DNA of 64,000 bases, taken from positions 372,001 to 436,000 of the forward strand of contig CAVUBL010000010.1 in the NCBI GenBank assembly GCA_963739795.1. Direction: 5' to 3'. Position 1 is the stretch's first letter, and each line of letters begins with the position of its first letter. Source of the stretch: CAVUBL01 sp963739795 (GTDB lineage Bacteria; Acidobacteriota; Thermoanaerobaculia; Multivoradales; DATKCC01). Positions 25,550-34,449 of this stretch are shown here, piece after piece. The translations under genes were made by a program, and so were the position numbers. Under the pieces are notes generated by a model. It did not search any database. It saw only the letters and a list, made by a program, of their open reading frames with translations, and had not been told where the DNA came from.

Positions 25550-26608
25550 ATGAACGACCTCTTTCTCCGCGAGGCCCGCGGCGAGGCCACCGAGCGCCGA
25601 CCCGTCTGGATGATGCGCCAGGCCGGGCGCTACCTGGCCGAGTACCGGGCGGTGCGCGCGAAGGTCGACTTCCTGACCCTCTGCCGGACGCCCGAGCTGG
25701 TCGCCGAGGTCTCCCTCCAGCCGGTCCGCCTCGTGGGCGTGGACGCCGCCATCTTCTTCGCCGACATCCTCCTGCCCCTGGACGCCATGGGCGCCGGTCT
25801 GCGCTTCGTCAAGGGGGACGGCCCGTCCTTCGAGCACCCGGTGCGGCGACGAGAGGAGATCGGCAATCTGCGGACTCCCGACGTGGGCGCCTCCCTCGGC
25901 TACGTCTTTGAAGCGGTGGCCGCGGTACGCCGTGAGATCGCCGACTTGCCCGAGCCGGTGCCCCTGATCGGCTTCGGCGGCACCCCCTGGACCCTCGCCG
26001 CCTACCTGGTGGAGGGCGGCGGCTCCCAGGGTTTCCCGCGCCTCCTCGAGTGGAGCTACCGGGACCCGGAGGGCCTCTCCCGTCTCCTCGACCTGATCAC
26101 CGAGGTCTCCATCGAGTACCTGGAAGGCCAGATCGAGGCCGGAGCCCAGGCGATCCAGCTCTTCGACACCTGGGCGGGCCTGCTCGATCTCGAGCGCTGG
26201 CGGCGGTTCTCCATGCCGGGAGTGGTGCGGATCTTCGAAGCGCTCGCCGGGCGGCCCGGAAAGGGCGGACGAGGCGTGCCCCTGATCTTCTTCGCCAAGG
26301 GCGCCGGGCACCTCCTGGAGGCCCTCCGGGACCTGCCCTGCCAGGTCCTCTCCGTCGACTGGCGCCAGCCCCTCTCCGAGGTCCGGAAGATCGTGGGGCC
26401 CGGCAAGGTGCTCCAGGGGAACCTCGATCCGGCGGCCCTCCTGGGCCCGATCCCCGAGATCGAGCGTCTCACCGCCCGCCTGCTCGAGGAGGGGGCGGGC
26501 GGAAGCCACATCGTGAACCTGGGCCACGGCATCTTCAAGACGACCCCGCCCGACCACGCCCGCGCCTTCGTGGCCGCGGTCCAGCGCCTGAGCGCCCGCC
26601 CGGCCTGA
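25550..26608 (+). CDS. hemE: Uroporphyrinogen decarboxylase
   Basis: Cytosolic enzyme of haem synthesis that removes four carboxyl groups from uroporphyrinogen III to give coproporphyrinogen III. The 352-residue protein shows the signature RPVWMMRQAGRYLAEYR at the N-terminus, IIFFADILLP-type strand with the catalytic Asp (AAIFFADILLPLDAMG), GFGGTPWTLAAYLVEGG and LGHGIFKTTPPDHARAFV. Length is normal. It stands alone, convergent with the next gene with three bases between stops. TATTCT lies nine bases before the ATG. Confidence 0.95.
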   Translation: MNDLFLREARGEATERRPVWMMRQAGRYLAEYRAVRAKVDFLTLCRTPELVAEVSLQPVRLVGVDAAIFFADILLPLDAMGAGLRFVKGDGPSFEHPVRRREEIGNLRTPDVGASLGYVFEAVAAVRREIADLPEPVPLIGFGGTPWTLAAYLVEGGGSQGFPRLLEWSYRDPEGLSRLLDLITEVSIEYLEGQIEAGAQAIQLFDTWAGLLDLERWRRFSMPGVVRIFEALAGRPGKGGRGVPLIFFAKGAGHLLEALRDLPCQVLSVDWRQPLSEVRKIVGPGKVLQGNLDPAALLGPIPEIERLTARLLEEGAGGSHIVNLGHGIFKTTPPDHARAFVAAVQRLSARPA

Positions 26609-26611
26609 GCC

Positions 26612-28357
26612 TCAGCCGGCCGTCGCGGCCACCGCGGGAAGGGGTCGGTCGTCGGCCAGGGCCACCGACTCCTCGCGCGCCGCGGAAGCGAGCAGGTCGA
26701 CCCCGTGGGCGGCGAGGCGCCGGGCGGCAGCCCGAGCCCGGCCGTCCTCCTCGGCTTCCAGCGACCACTGGGCGTGGTGCGCCAGGAGCGCCAGCTCCAC
26801 CGCGCGCCCGAGGGTGAGGGCGAAGCGGCGGGCCCCGGCCTCGGCCTCGAGGCGACCCCCTTCCCCATCGGCCCCACGAACCCCATCGGAAAGGGCCCCC
26901 TCGAGCCAGGCGCCGGCCGCCCCCACGGCCCGGAGGGCCCGGCCGCCCAGCTCCGCCAGGACCGGCTCCTCGAGTCCCGCCACGCACCGTTCCACCTCCG
27001 CGCGCACGGCCTCGAAGCCCCCCTCGGCGCCCAGAGCCCGCAGGGTGTCGAGGGAGAGCACGTTGGTCGTGCCTTCCCAGATCGGCAGCACCTGGGCGTC
27101 CCGGAGCAGGATCGGCAGCCCCGTGTCCTCCAGGTATCCGGCGCCGCCGAACGACTCGAGCACCTCGCTGGTCACCGCCACCGCCTGCCGACCGGTGGTG
27201 AGCTTGGCCACCGGCGTCAGGACGCGGAGCAGGAGCTCCTCGCCGGCGCCGAGCTCGCCCGACTCCTCCCGGCCGAGGAGCTCCACCACCCGGAAGGTCA
27301 GATGGAAGGCGCCCTCGAGCTCCGCCTGGAGGCCGGCCAGGGTGTCGGCGTGGAGGGGCTGCTCGGAGAGCGGCGCGCCGAAGGCGATCCGGCGCCGCGC
27401 GTAGTCCCGGGCGAGGGCCACGCCGCGGCGCATGAAGGAGACCGCCGTGACGGAGTTCCACAGACGGGTGATGTTGAGCATCGGGGCGATGGCCCGCACC
27501 CCGTGGTCGGTGCCGCAGACCGGTGCGGCCGGCGTTCCGTCGAGGAAGATCTCGGCGGTGGGCAGCTTGCGCGTCCCGAGCTTGTCCTTGAGCCGCTCGA
27601 TCCGCAGGCCGGCGAGACGCCCGTCGGCGTCCCGGGTTTCCAGGTAGAAGAGGGCGAGCCCCCTGCCGCCGGGACCGTTGCCCTCCGGCCGCGCCAGGGT
27701 CAGGGCCATCTCGGAGGTCGCCGCCGAGGTGAACCACTTGCGCCCGTAGAGGCGCCAAGGCTCGCCGGGCGCCGCGGGCGGGCGGGCGACGGTGAGCGAC
27801 CGGCCCACGTCCGAGCCGCCGGAGGTCTCGGTCATCCACTGCCCCGAGGTCCAGAAGCGCTCGGGTTCGCGACTGGTCAGGTGCGGCAGCGCGCGCTCCA
27901 GGAGCCCGGCGGGCTTCCAGACGGTCAGCGTCTTGGCGGCGCCGTCGGTCATGGCCAGCGGGCAGGTGTAGACGTCGGTCGAGGGATGGAAGAGGTGCAC
28001 CAGGGCGAACTGGTGGACCCGGGACCAGGCGCCGTGGCGGCGCTCGTAGGCCGTGGCGACCAGGCCGCTCTCGGCGGCGATCTCGGCGGCGCGGCGCCAC
28101 AGCGGAGTGAGCTCGATCTCGTCGACCCGCTCCCCCCAGGCGTTCCAGCGGATGAGGCGGGGCTCGTTCACCCGGTCTTCGAGCATCCGCCGGTAGAGCT
28201 CGCCGCCGGCCCGCTCCCCCATCTCGTCGAGCTCGGGCTCGATCTCGGCCAGCATGCCCTTCGGCAGCGCCCGGGCCAGGTAGGAGCGGAGGACTCGATC
28301 CTCGCGATACTGGTTGCCGAGCCGCGGCGGAGACTGCACGAAGTCCTGAATGTCCAT
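26612..28357 (-). CDS. Acyl-CoA dehydrogenase, AidB-like
   Basis: A 581-residue FAD enzyme of the acyl-CoA dehydrogenase superfamily. GQWMTETSGGSDVG and KWFTSAATSEMALTLARPEG are the flavin-binding strands, RRIAFGAPLSEQPLHADTLAG and LPIWEGTTNVLSLDTLRAL the C-terminal signatures. The long N-terminal extension (MDIQDFVQSPPRLGNQYRED) and total length resemble AidB rather than the 380-residue short-chain enzymes. Substrate cannot be told. It is monocistronic; TAGAAT is six bases before the ATG. Confidence 0.85.
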   Translation of the reverse strand: MDIQDFVQSPPRLGNQYREDRVLRSYLARALPKGMLAEIEPELDEMGERAGGELYRRMLEDRVNEPRLIRWNAWGERVDEIELTPLWRRAAEIAAESGLVATAYERRHGAWSRVHQFALVHLFHPSTDVYTCPLAMTDGAAKTLTVWKPAGLLERALPHLTSREPERFWTSGQWMTETSGGSDVGRSLTVARPPAAPGEPWRLYGRKWFTSAATSEMALTLARPEGNGPGGRGLALFYLETRDADGRLAGLRIERLKDKLGTRKLPTAEIFLDGTPAAPVCGTDHGVRAIAPMLNITRLWNSVTAVSFMRRGVALARDYARRRIAFGAPLSEQPLHADTLAGLQAELEGAFHLTFRVVELLGREESGELGAGEELLLRVLTPVAKLTTGRQAVAVTSEVLESFGGAGYLEDTGLPILLRDAQVLPIWEGTTNVLSLDTLRALGAEGGFEAVRAEVERCVAGLEEPVLAELGGRALRAVGAAGAWLEGALSDGVRGADGEGGRLEAEAGARRFALTLGRAVELALLAHHAQWSLEAEEDGRARAAARRLAAHGVDLLASAAREESVALADDRPLPAVAATAG

Positions 28358-28363
28358 GGGAAC

Positions 28364-28369
28364 ATTCTA
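28364..28369 (-). promoter_or_regulatory. -10 box of the acyl-CoA dehydrogenase gene
   Basis: TAGAAT on the minus strand, six bases from the ATG, no ribosome site between. Same geometry as hutU and bfn. Confidence 0.4.
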
Positions 28370-28456
28370 CTCCGCCGCAGTGCGGCAAGCTGGATCGCCC
28401 CCGCATCCCCTCGTTCCCTCTCCGCCCTTCCTGGCGCCCAGCGGCGGGGTTGGGGG

Positions 28457-29692
28457 TTACTCGTAGCGGAGGGCTTCGATGGGGTCGAGGGCGGCGGCGC
28501 GCTGGGCCGGGTAGATCCCCGAAGCCAGACCCACCGCCATGGCGACCCCGGTGGCGAGGAGCACGGCGCCCGGGGTGACCACCGTGTCCCAGCCGGCCCA
28601 CGCGGCCACGCCCCACGCGATGCCGACGCCGGCCACGATGCCCGCCACGCCCCCCAGCAGGCTGATGGCGAACGACTCCACCACGAACTGGAACCGGATG
28701 TCGCGCTGGCGGGCCCCCACGGCACGCCGCACCCCGATCTCCCGGGTGCGCTCGAGGACCGTGGCGAGCATGATGTTCATGATGCCGATCCCGCCCACCA
28801 GGAGCGAGATGCCGGCGATGGCACCCATCACCAGGTTGAACAGGCGCTGGGTCCGGCGGCTCTGGGCGAGGAGCGCCTCGGGAACCACCAGCTCGTAGTC
28901 CCGGGCGCCGGCGTGGAGGCGACCGAGGAGGCCGTCGATCACCCGGGCCGCGCTCTGCGGCTCCACCCCCGGCGCCAGGCGCACCACGATCTCGTCGAGG
29001 GGGGCGGCCAGGGGGTCGTGGTCGAAGAGCCGGCGGGCGGTGGTCACCGGCAGGAGGATCTCGCCGGCCGTGCCTCCCACCGCCACCCCCTGGACGCTCT
29101 CGGAGTCGCCGGCCCCCGAAGCCAGCACGCCCACCACCCGCAGCCAGACGTCGTTGACCTTGAGGACCTCACCCACCGCCGGGCCGAAGCCGAAGAGGTC
29201 GCGGCGCACGCGGTCTCCGATGACCGCGACCTGGGCGTGATGGGCCTCGTCGCTCGGGTCGAGGAAGCGCCCCTCGGCCAGGTCGAGCTCCATGAGGGCC
29301 TCCTGCCGGGCGGGGACGCCGTAGACCTTGGCGTCGGCCTTCCCGCCGGCGGCGAGAATCTTGTAGGCCTTGACCTCGATCCGGGGCGCCACCGCCTCGA
29401 CGCCGGGCACCGCCTGCTCGATGGCGTCGGCATCGCGGGGCGAGACGCCCAGGGACTTCTTGCGCACCTCGGCCAGGCGGTCCGAATCCAGGTCGACCGA
29501 GCGCACCAGGACGTTGCGCAGGCCGAGGCGCTCGATCATGGACAGGGCACGCCGCTCGGCCCCCGCGCCGATGGAGAGCATGGCGATCACCGACCCGACG
29601 CCGAAGATCATGCCGAGCATGGTGAGGGCCGAGCGCAGCTTGTGGCCGCTCAGGTGCTCCAGGGCGCTGGCGACGGCTTCGCGCGGGCTCAC
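28457..29692 (-). CDS. MacB-type ABC transporter permease
   Basis: A 411-residue inner-membrane permease of the FtsX/MacB superfamily: one N-terminal helix (LRSALTMLGMIFGVGSVIAM), a large periplasmic MacB_PCD domain (about 45-280), then three helices starting GAIAGISLLVGGIGIMNIML and ending GLASGIYPAQRAAALDPIEALRYE. Such permeases use an ATPase to drive mechanotransmission to a fusion protein and outer-membrane duct. It lacks a fused ATPase and no ATPase gene adjoins. Its ATG overlaps the stop of the upstream fusion protein, making it the last gene of a four-gene operon. Confidence 0.9.
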   Translation of the reverse strand: MSPREAVASALEHLSGHKLRSALTMLGMIFGVGSVIAMLSIGAGAERRALSMIERLGLRNVLVRSVDLDSDRLAEVRKKSLGVSPRDADAIEQAVPGVEAVAPRIEVKAYKILAAGGKADAKVYGVPARQEALMELDLAEGRFLDPSDEAHHAQVAVIGDRVRRDLFGFGPAVGEVLKVNDVWLRVVGVLASGAGDSESVQGVAVGGTAGEILLPVTTARRLFDHDPLAAPLDEIVVRLAPGVEPQSAARVIDGLLGRLHAGARDYELVVPEALLAQSRRTQRLFNLVMGAIAGISLLVGGIGIMNIMLATVLERTREIGVRRAVGARQRDIRFQFVVESFAISLLGGVAGIVAGVGIAWGVAAWAGWDTVVTPGAVLLATGVAMAVGLASGIYPAQRAAALDPIEALRYE

Positions 29693-31011
29693 GGCATGCC
29701 CCCTCCCGAGCCCGCGGGCCCCGCGACCGGGACGGCGCCGGGCGAGCCCGGGACGGCCCCCGGCGCCACTGCTCCCGAACCGGTCGGCGCGGTGGGGTCC
29801 TCGAGGGCCACCTCGTCTCCGGAGGAGAGCCCTTTCCTCACCACCACCCGCCCCCGGCCGGTGGCGCCGGTCTCGATGAGCACCGGCTCGAAGCCCTTGC
29901 CGGAGCGCCGGTAGGCGACGGTGCGGCCCTGGCGCTCGAAGACCGCCTGGCGCGGCACGGTGAGCACGCCGTGGAGGTCGTCCAAGAGGATCTCCGCGTG
30001 CACTCGCTGCCCCGCTTTCATGAGCTTCGGATCGCTCTTGCCGAGCTTCAGGGTGACGGCGAAGTACTGGACGGGCGAGCCCCGGTGGCGAGGTTTGGCC
30101 ACCTTGTCGACCTGCTGGATCGTCGCCGCGTAGACCGCCCCCGGATGGGCCTCGAGGTGGACCCGCGCCGGCTTGCCCTCGGCGAGCCCTCCGGCGTCGG
30201 CCTCCAGCACGAAGGCCTGGACCTCCATGCTCCCGAGGCGGGGGATCTCGGCCAGCACCTGTCCCGGGTAGACCGTATCCCCCACCCTCGGCGGGTCGCC
30301 CCGCCAGTCGCGCTTGTAGACCAGGAAGCCGGCGTGGGGCGCCCGCACCGACAGGGAGTCGGCGATCCGGCGGGCGCGGGCGAGGTCGGTCTCGATGTCC
30401 TTGCGCTCCAGGGTCAGGAGCCGGCGGTCGGCCTCGGCCGTCGCCTCCTCGCGCCGACTTGCCGAGCGGGCCTTGTCCAGCTCCTGGGCCGCCAGGTTCT
30501 GGTCGATCTGGGACTCGATGATCTCGACCCGCGAGTAGATGGTCTCGTCCTTGGTCGCGAACTCCTGGGCGTGCTTGAGCTTCTCGCCCGCGATCTCGGC
30601 GTCGCGCTCGAGGTTCTCCGTCTGGCTCCGGGACTCGACCTTCTGCTTGTCGAGCTGCAGGCCGTTGCTCTCCAGGTCGGCGCGGCGATCGGCCAGGGTG
30701 CGCTCGACGTCGGTGGGATCGAACTTCAGCGCCACGTCGCCCGGCGCGAGCAGGGTCCCCTCCGGGGCGATCCAGGCCAGTCGCAGAGGCGCGTCGACCA
30801 GGCGCGGCACGTTGATCGAGGTGGACTCCACCGCCTCGAGCACGCCGTCGGCGGGAACCCAGCGCGCGAAATCCCCCCGCTCGACCCCGGCCGTCGCCAC
30901 GTCGTCGTGCCGGCCGAACGGTCCCAGGGCGCCGAGACCCACGAGGGCGGCGACCGCCACTCCGGCGACCACGGCCACACCCCAGGCGGCGCGGACGAGG
31001 CGACCGCTCAC
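29689..31011 (-). CDS. HlyD/MacA-type membrane fusion protein 3
   Basis: A 440-residue periplasmic adaptor anchored by an N-terminal helix (GVAVVAGVAVAALVGLGAL). Biotinyl-lipoyl halves flank a long coiled coil (about 110-215: ADLESNGLQLDKQKVESRSQ and following), then a beta-barrel (GSMEVQAFVLEADAGGLAEG) and membrane-proximal domain (LTVPRQAVFERQGRTVAYRR). The C-terminus is Gly/Ala/Pro-rich. It overlaps genes on both sides by four bases and is the closest of the three adaptors to the permease. Confidence 0.88.
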   Translation of the reverse strand: MSGRLVRAAWGVAVVAGVAVAALVGLGALGPFGRHDDVATAGVERGDFARWVPADGVLEAVESTSINVPRLVDAPLRLAWIAPEGTLLAPGDVALKFDPTDVERTLADRRADLESNGLQLDKQKVESRSQTENLERDAEIAGEKLKHAQEFATKDETIYSRVEIIESQIDQNLAAQELDKARSASRREEATAEADRRLLTLERKDIETDLARARRIADSLSVRAPHAGFLVYKRDWRGDPPRVGDTVYPGQVLAEIPRLGSMEVQAFVLEADAGGLAEGKPARVHLEAHPGAVYAATIQQVDKVAKPRHRGSPVQYFAVTLKLGKSDPKLMKAGQRVHAEILLDDLHGVLTVPRQAVFERQGRTVAYRRSGKGFEPVLIETGATGRGRVVVRKGLSSGDEVALEDPTAPTGSGAVAPGAVPGSPGAVPVAGPAGSGGGMP

Positions 31012-32237
31012 GGCGCCTCCTCCCCGTCTCCGCCGGCCCTGCCCACGGCCAGGCGGTCCCCCACCGCGAGGCCGGCCAGGGCCTCGACGGCGTCCTCGCC
31101 GCGCCGCCCGAGGCGCGGATGGACCGCCTCTACCCCGAGCAGCGTCTTGCGGTAGACCACCGGCCCGTCGCCGGTGAGCGTGACGGCTCGGGAGGGCACC
31201 AGCAGGAGACCCTCGATCCGCGCCGTCTCCACCCGGCCCCGGAAGCGCATCCCGGGCCGCATGTGCTCGGGATCGACCTGGTCCAGGGCCACGTCCACCT
31301 TGACCACTTTCACGGGGTCGACCCGGGAGCGGGCCTGGACGGCGCGTCCGATCCGCTCGATCCGGCCCTCGATCGCGTCGTCAGGGCGCGCGTCCAGGTG
31401 CAGGATCACCCGCTGGCCCACCGCGATGGTGCCGGCGTCGGACTCGTCGATGGACCCGGCGGCGCGCATCCGGTGGAGGTCGGGGAGCTCGAGGATCGAG
31501 CTGCCGCGCCACACCCGGTCCCCGACCTTGTGCTTGTCTCCCGAGCGGTCGCTCGAGTACACCACCACGCCGGCGCGGGGCGCCTTCAGAGTCATGCGCT
31601 GGAGGTAGCGGTCGATCTCCTGCACCCGGGCCGCGGCCGCGGTCCGGCGATTCTCGAGGCTACCCAGCTCGGCCCGGCTCTGGCGATCGAGGAGATCGAG
31701 ACGCTCTTTGAGGTAGGCGATCTCCTTGTCGGCCAGGTCCCGGTCGATCCGCTGCTGGGCGAGCTCGCTGGCCGCCATGAGCTCCTCGGGGGTCTCGAGC
31801 TGAAGCTCGGCCTTGCGCCTCTTCGCCTGGGCCTGGGCGAGCTGGAGCTCGAGGTCTCCGCGTTGCTTGGCCAGGTCCAGTCGCTTCTTGTCGATCTGCT
31901 GAGCCGCCTTGTCCCGGGCCAGGGCGCGCTCCTGGCGCCGCTTCTCGAGCTCCGAGGTGTCGAACGCCAGGACCGGCTGCCCCGCGTGGACCTGGGAGCC
32001 CTCGGGCGCCAGGAACGAGATCTGGTAGTTCCACAGGTTGGGGATGCCGGGCGGGCTGAGGACGAGGGGATCGATCGCCTCGAGCTCGCCGTCGATGGCG
32101 GCGCCCTGGACGAGATCGCCGCGGCGCACCGTGACCCAGGTCCGCTCGGCCTCGCCGGCCGAGCGCGCCGCCACCCCCGCCGCGATCACCAGCCCCAGGC
32201 CGGCGATCCAGAGCACCATGCGGACCCGCCGCCTCAT
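31008..32237 (-). CDS. HlyD/MacA-type membrane fusion protein 2
   Basis: A 409-residue adaptor starting MRRRVRMVLWIAGLGLVIAA, a single membrane anchor. It has a lipoyl half (WVTVRRGDLVQGAAIDGELE), a coiled coil about 100-200 (RRQERALARDKAAQQIDKKR onward), second lipoyl half (LKAPRAGVVVYSSDRSG) and beta-barrel (MRAAGSIDESDAGTIAVGQR). ATG 32237 overlaps the stop of the preceding adaptor; the longer open frame upstream is a shadow of that gene. It is related to but clearly distinct from its two neighbours. Confidence 0.87.
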   Translation of the reverse strand: MRRRVRMVLWIAGLGLVIAAGVAARSAGEAERTWVTVRRGDLVQGAAIDGELEAIDPLVLSPPGIPNLWNYQISFLAPEGSQVHAGQPVLAFDTSELEKRRQERALARDKAAQQIDKKRLDLAKQRGDLELQLAQAQAKRRKAELQLETPEELMAASELAQQRIDRDLADKEIAYLKERLDLLDRQSRAELGSLENRRTAAAARVQEIDRYLQRMTLKAPRAGVVVYSSDRSGDKHKVGDRVWRGSSILELPDLHRMRAAGSIDESDAGTIAVGQRVILHLDARPDDAIEGRIERIGRAVQARSRVDPVKVVKVDVALDQVDPEHMRPGMRFRGRVETARIEGLLLVPSRAVTLTGDGPVVYRKTLLGVEAVHPRLGRRGEDAVEALAGLAVGDRLAVGRAGGDGEEAP

Positions 32238-33526
32238 CCCGTCTCCCCGCCCGCACCGTCCCGTGCGACCCCCGGCCCACCGGCTGCGCTCACGGGCTCC
32301 GGCTCCGGCGACCGTCGCGCAAGGCGGGTCCCTGCGTCCAGGCCCCCCTGGACCACGCACTCGAGCTCGTTGCACGGGCCGAGGCGCACCGGCGCCGTGC
32401 CGCCCGAGGCGAGCACGGCGCTGACCTTCTCGCCGGCGCCCGCCAGGAGGGCGGCGCGCGGCGCCAGGAGCACGCCGGAGCGCCGGGCCGCGATCACCTC
32501 CACCCGGGCGGACATGCCGGGGATCATGCGATCGGGCTGGACCCGGTCGAGGTGGATGCGCACCCGGAAATGGCGGCGCAGGGACGTGGGTCCCTCCGCC
32601 TGGGCCACCGGGGCGACGTCTTCCACCGTGGCCGGGAAGGTCTCGCCGGGGTACGCGTCGAGGATCACCCGGGCGGCCATTCCCGGGGCGATGGCGCCGT
32701 CGTCGACGTCCGGAAGGCGGCCCGAGACCTCGAGGGACGAGAGGTCCGGGATGGTCCCGGCGACGACCCCGGCCCAGACCGAGTCGCCGACCTGGAGCGG
32801 GCGATGCTGCCAGGGGTGATCGCCCACCAGGAAGATGCCGGCCCGGGGCGCGTAGAGGGTGAGGCGGTCGATCGCCTCGCGGGCCGCGTCGATCTCGCGC
32901 CGGGCCTTGCGGATCTCGATGCGCTGGACCGCCAGGTCGGACTCGGCGGAGTGTCGCTGGGACTCGAGGTCGGCCTGGGCCTTGGCGAGCTCGGCGCGGG
33001 CCTCGTCCAGGGCGAGCTTCCGGTCCTCGAGCTCCTGGCGCGGCACGATCCCCTCGGGCACCTTGGCCCGGATCTGGGCCTTGGCGAGCTCGGCGCGGGC
33101 CTTCTCGACGGCGAACTCCTTCTCCCGGATCTGGCCGGTCAGCTCCGCCTTCCGGCTGGTGAGGGTGGAGAGCTTCTCCCGGAGGGAAATCTCCTTGTCT
33201 TCGAGGTCGCTGGAGACGGCCGAGTTGTCCAGGTCGACCACCTTGTCTCCGGCCTGGACCGCCGTGCCGTTATCCGCCAGCCAGCGGATCTCCACCTGCC
33301 AGTTGGGGCTCCGCGGAACGACCAGAGGGGAGGCCTCGGAGGCCTTGAGCTCACCGGTGAGGAGCACGACCTTTTCGAAGTCCCCGCGGTGGACCACCAG
33401 GGAGGTGGCCGTGGGTTCGGCGGCGCCGGAGGGGGGACCCGGAGCGCCGCCCCCGGGGGCCGCGCACGCTGCGGCCACTAGGCTCAGGACGGCGGGCGCA
33501 AGAAGCCGACAGAACGAAGGCGACAT
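32234..33526 (-). CDS. HlyD/MacA-type membrane fusion protein 1, lipoprotein
   Basis: A 430-residue adaptor whose signal MSPSFCRLLAPAVLSLVAAACAAP ends in a lipobox, so it is lipid-anchored instead of helix-anchored. Lipoyl half (LVVHRGDFEKVVLLTGELKA), long coiled coil about 110-215 with repeated ARAELAKAQ segments, second lipoyl half (LTLYAPRAGIFLVGDHPW) and barrel (LEVSGRLPDVDDGAIAPGMA) are recognisable. ATG 33526 is preferred: it follows a TAGGAT box by seven bases, whereas the ATG at 33535 overlaps that box. First gene of the four-gene operon. Confidence 0.85.
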   Translation of the reverse strand: MSPSFCRLLAPAVLSLVAAACAAPGGGAPGPPSGAAEPTATSLVVHRGDFEKVVLLTGELKASEASPLVVPRSPNWQVEIRWLADNGTAVQAGDKVVDLDNSAVSSDLEDKEISLREKLSTLTSRKAELTGQIREKEFAVEKARAELAKAQIRAKVPEGIVPRQELEDRKLALDEARAELAKAQADLESQRHSAESDLAVQRIEIRKARREIDAAREAIDRLTLYAPRAGIFLVGDHPWQHRPLQVGDSVWAGVVAGTIPDLSSLEVSGRLPDVDDGAIAPGMAARVILDAYPGETFPATVEDVAPVAQAEGPTSLRRHFRVRIHLDRVQPDRMIPGMSARVEVIAARRSGVLLAPRAALLAGAGEKVSAVLASGGTAPVRLGPCNELECVVQGGLDAGTRLARRSPEPEPVSAAGGPGVARDGAGGETG

Positions 33527-33533
33527 CTGAAGC

Positions 33534-33539
33534 ATCCTA
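33534..33539 (-). promoter_or_regulatory. -10 box of the fusion-protein operon
   Basis: TAGGAT on the minus strand, seven bases before ATG 33526. The upstream ATG (33535) overlaps this hexamer, which argues for the internal start and a leaderless message. Confidence 0.35.
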
Positions 33540-33650
33540 CGAAGACAAGGCCCGCCGCGTCACTTCCCGGAACGGGCCGGCGCAACGAATCCTTCACCAT
33601 CTCCTGAATCTATCACCGCGGACGGCACGGCCCGCGGGCGCCGCGAGCCG

Positions 33651-34271
33651 TTATTGGTTGCCGAAGTCCACCGTGGGCGCGGTCTCGGCGCCGGGCTGGG
33701 CCTTGAAGTAGGCCTTTTCCTGGAAGGGCCAGCCGAGGATCGAGATGAACCAGGCCTGAGGAACGCTCTTGATCCGGGTGTTGTAGCCCTGGGCGACCTG
33801 GTTGAAGCGGCGGCGCTCGACGGAGATGCGGTTCTCGGTGCCTTCGAGCTGCACCATGAGGTCCTGGAAGGCGGCGACGGAGCGCAGCTCGGGGTAGCGC
33901 TCGACGACGACCATGAGGCGTGACAACGCCGAGGAGAGCCCCTGCTGGGCTTGTTCGAACTGGGCGAAGGCCTGGGGGTTGTTGAGGATCTGCGGGCTGA
34001 CGTTGATCTGGCTGACCTTGCTCCTCGCCTCGATCACGTTCTGGAGGGTGGTCTTCTCGAAGTCGGCGGCGCCCTTGACGGTGCGCACGAGGTTGGGAAC
34101 GAGGTCAGCGCGCCGCTGGTAGACGTTTTCGACCTGGGCCCATTGGGCGGTGACGGCCTGCTCGGAGCTGACGAGGCCGTTGTACATGCTGACGCCCCAC
34201 ATAAAGCCGATGCCCACGACCAGCAGCACGGCCAGCACGAGTGCGATGCCACATCCCAGTGTCTTGCTCAT
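33651..34271 (-). CDS. lemA: LemA family protein
   Basis: A 206-residue protein with one N-terminal membrane helix (ALVLAVLLVVGIGFMWGVSM) and the LemA helical domain: YNGLVSSEQAVTAQWAQVEN, RRADLVPNLVRTVKG, LSRLMVVVERYPELRS and FNQVAQGYNTRIKSVPQ. The family is widespread with no settled function; it is often next to a TPM-domain gene, which is not the case here. The C-terminus QPGAETAPTVDFGNQ is a normal family ending. A GGAG lies well before the ATG. It appears monocistronic. Confidence 0.92.
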   Translation of the reverse strand: MSKTLGCGIALVLAVLLVVGIGFMWGVSMYNGLVSSEQAVTAQWAQVENVYQRRADLVPNLVRTVKGAADFEKTTLQNVIEARSKVSQINVSPQILNNPQAFAQFEQAQQGLSSALSRLMVVVERYPELRSVAAFQDLMVQLEGTENRISVERRRFNQVAQGYNTRIKSVPQAWFISILGWPFQEKAYFKAQPGAETAPTVDFGNQ

Positions 34272-34449
34272 GGTCGTCTCGCTCTCCGGAGTCGTTTCAG
34301 AAGCCCGTACGCGCGGATGATAGCGCGTGTTCCCGGAGTCGATGCGGGATAGGCCGGACCGGGAGGCCCCGCCGCGAGGAACGGCGCGGCTTACTGGGAC
34401 TATGGGGCGAAGGAGCCGCGCCTCGAGGCGAGCTGCCTCAGGCTGCTCT

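Noticed and set aside
23630..26557. Open frame extended to 975 residues for the FHA regulator
   Set aside because: The extra 374 residues are the antisense of hemE and low in recognisable motifs; the FHA domain begins at ATG 25435.
26705..29914. 1069-residue plus-strand open frame, and similar long plus-strand frames at 21590-25513 and 17704-19500
   Set aside because: Antisense shadows of intact genes caused by the very high GC content; compositions are His/Gln/Gly/Arg-rich without domains.
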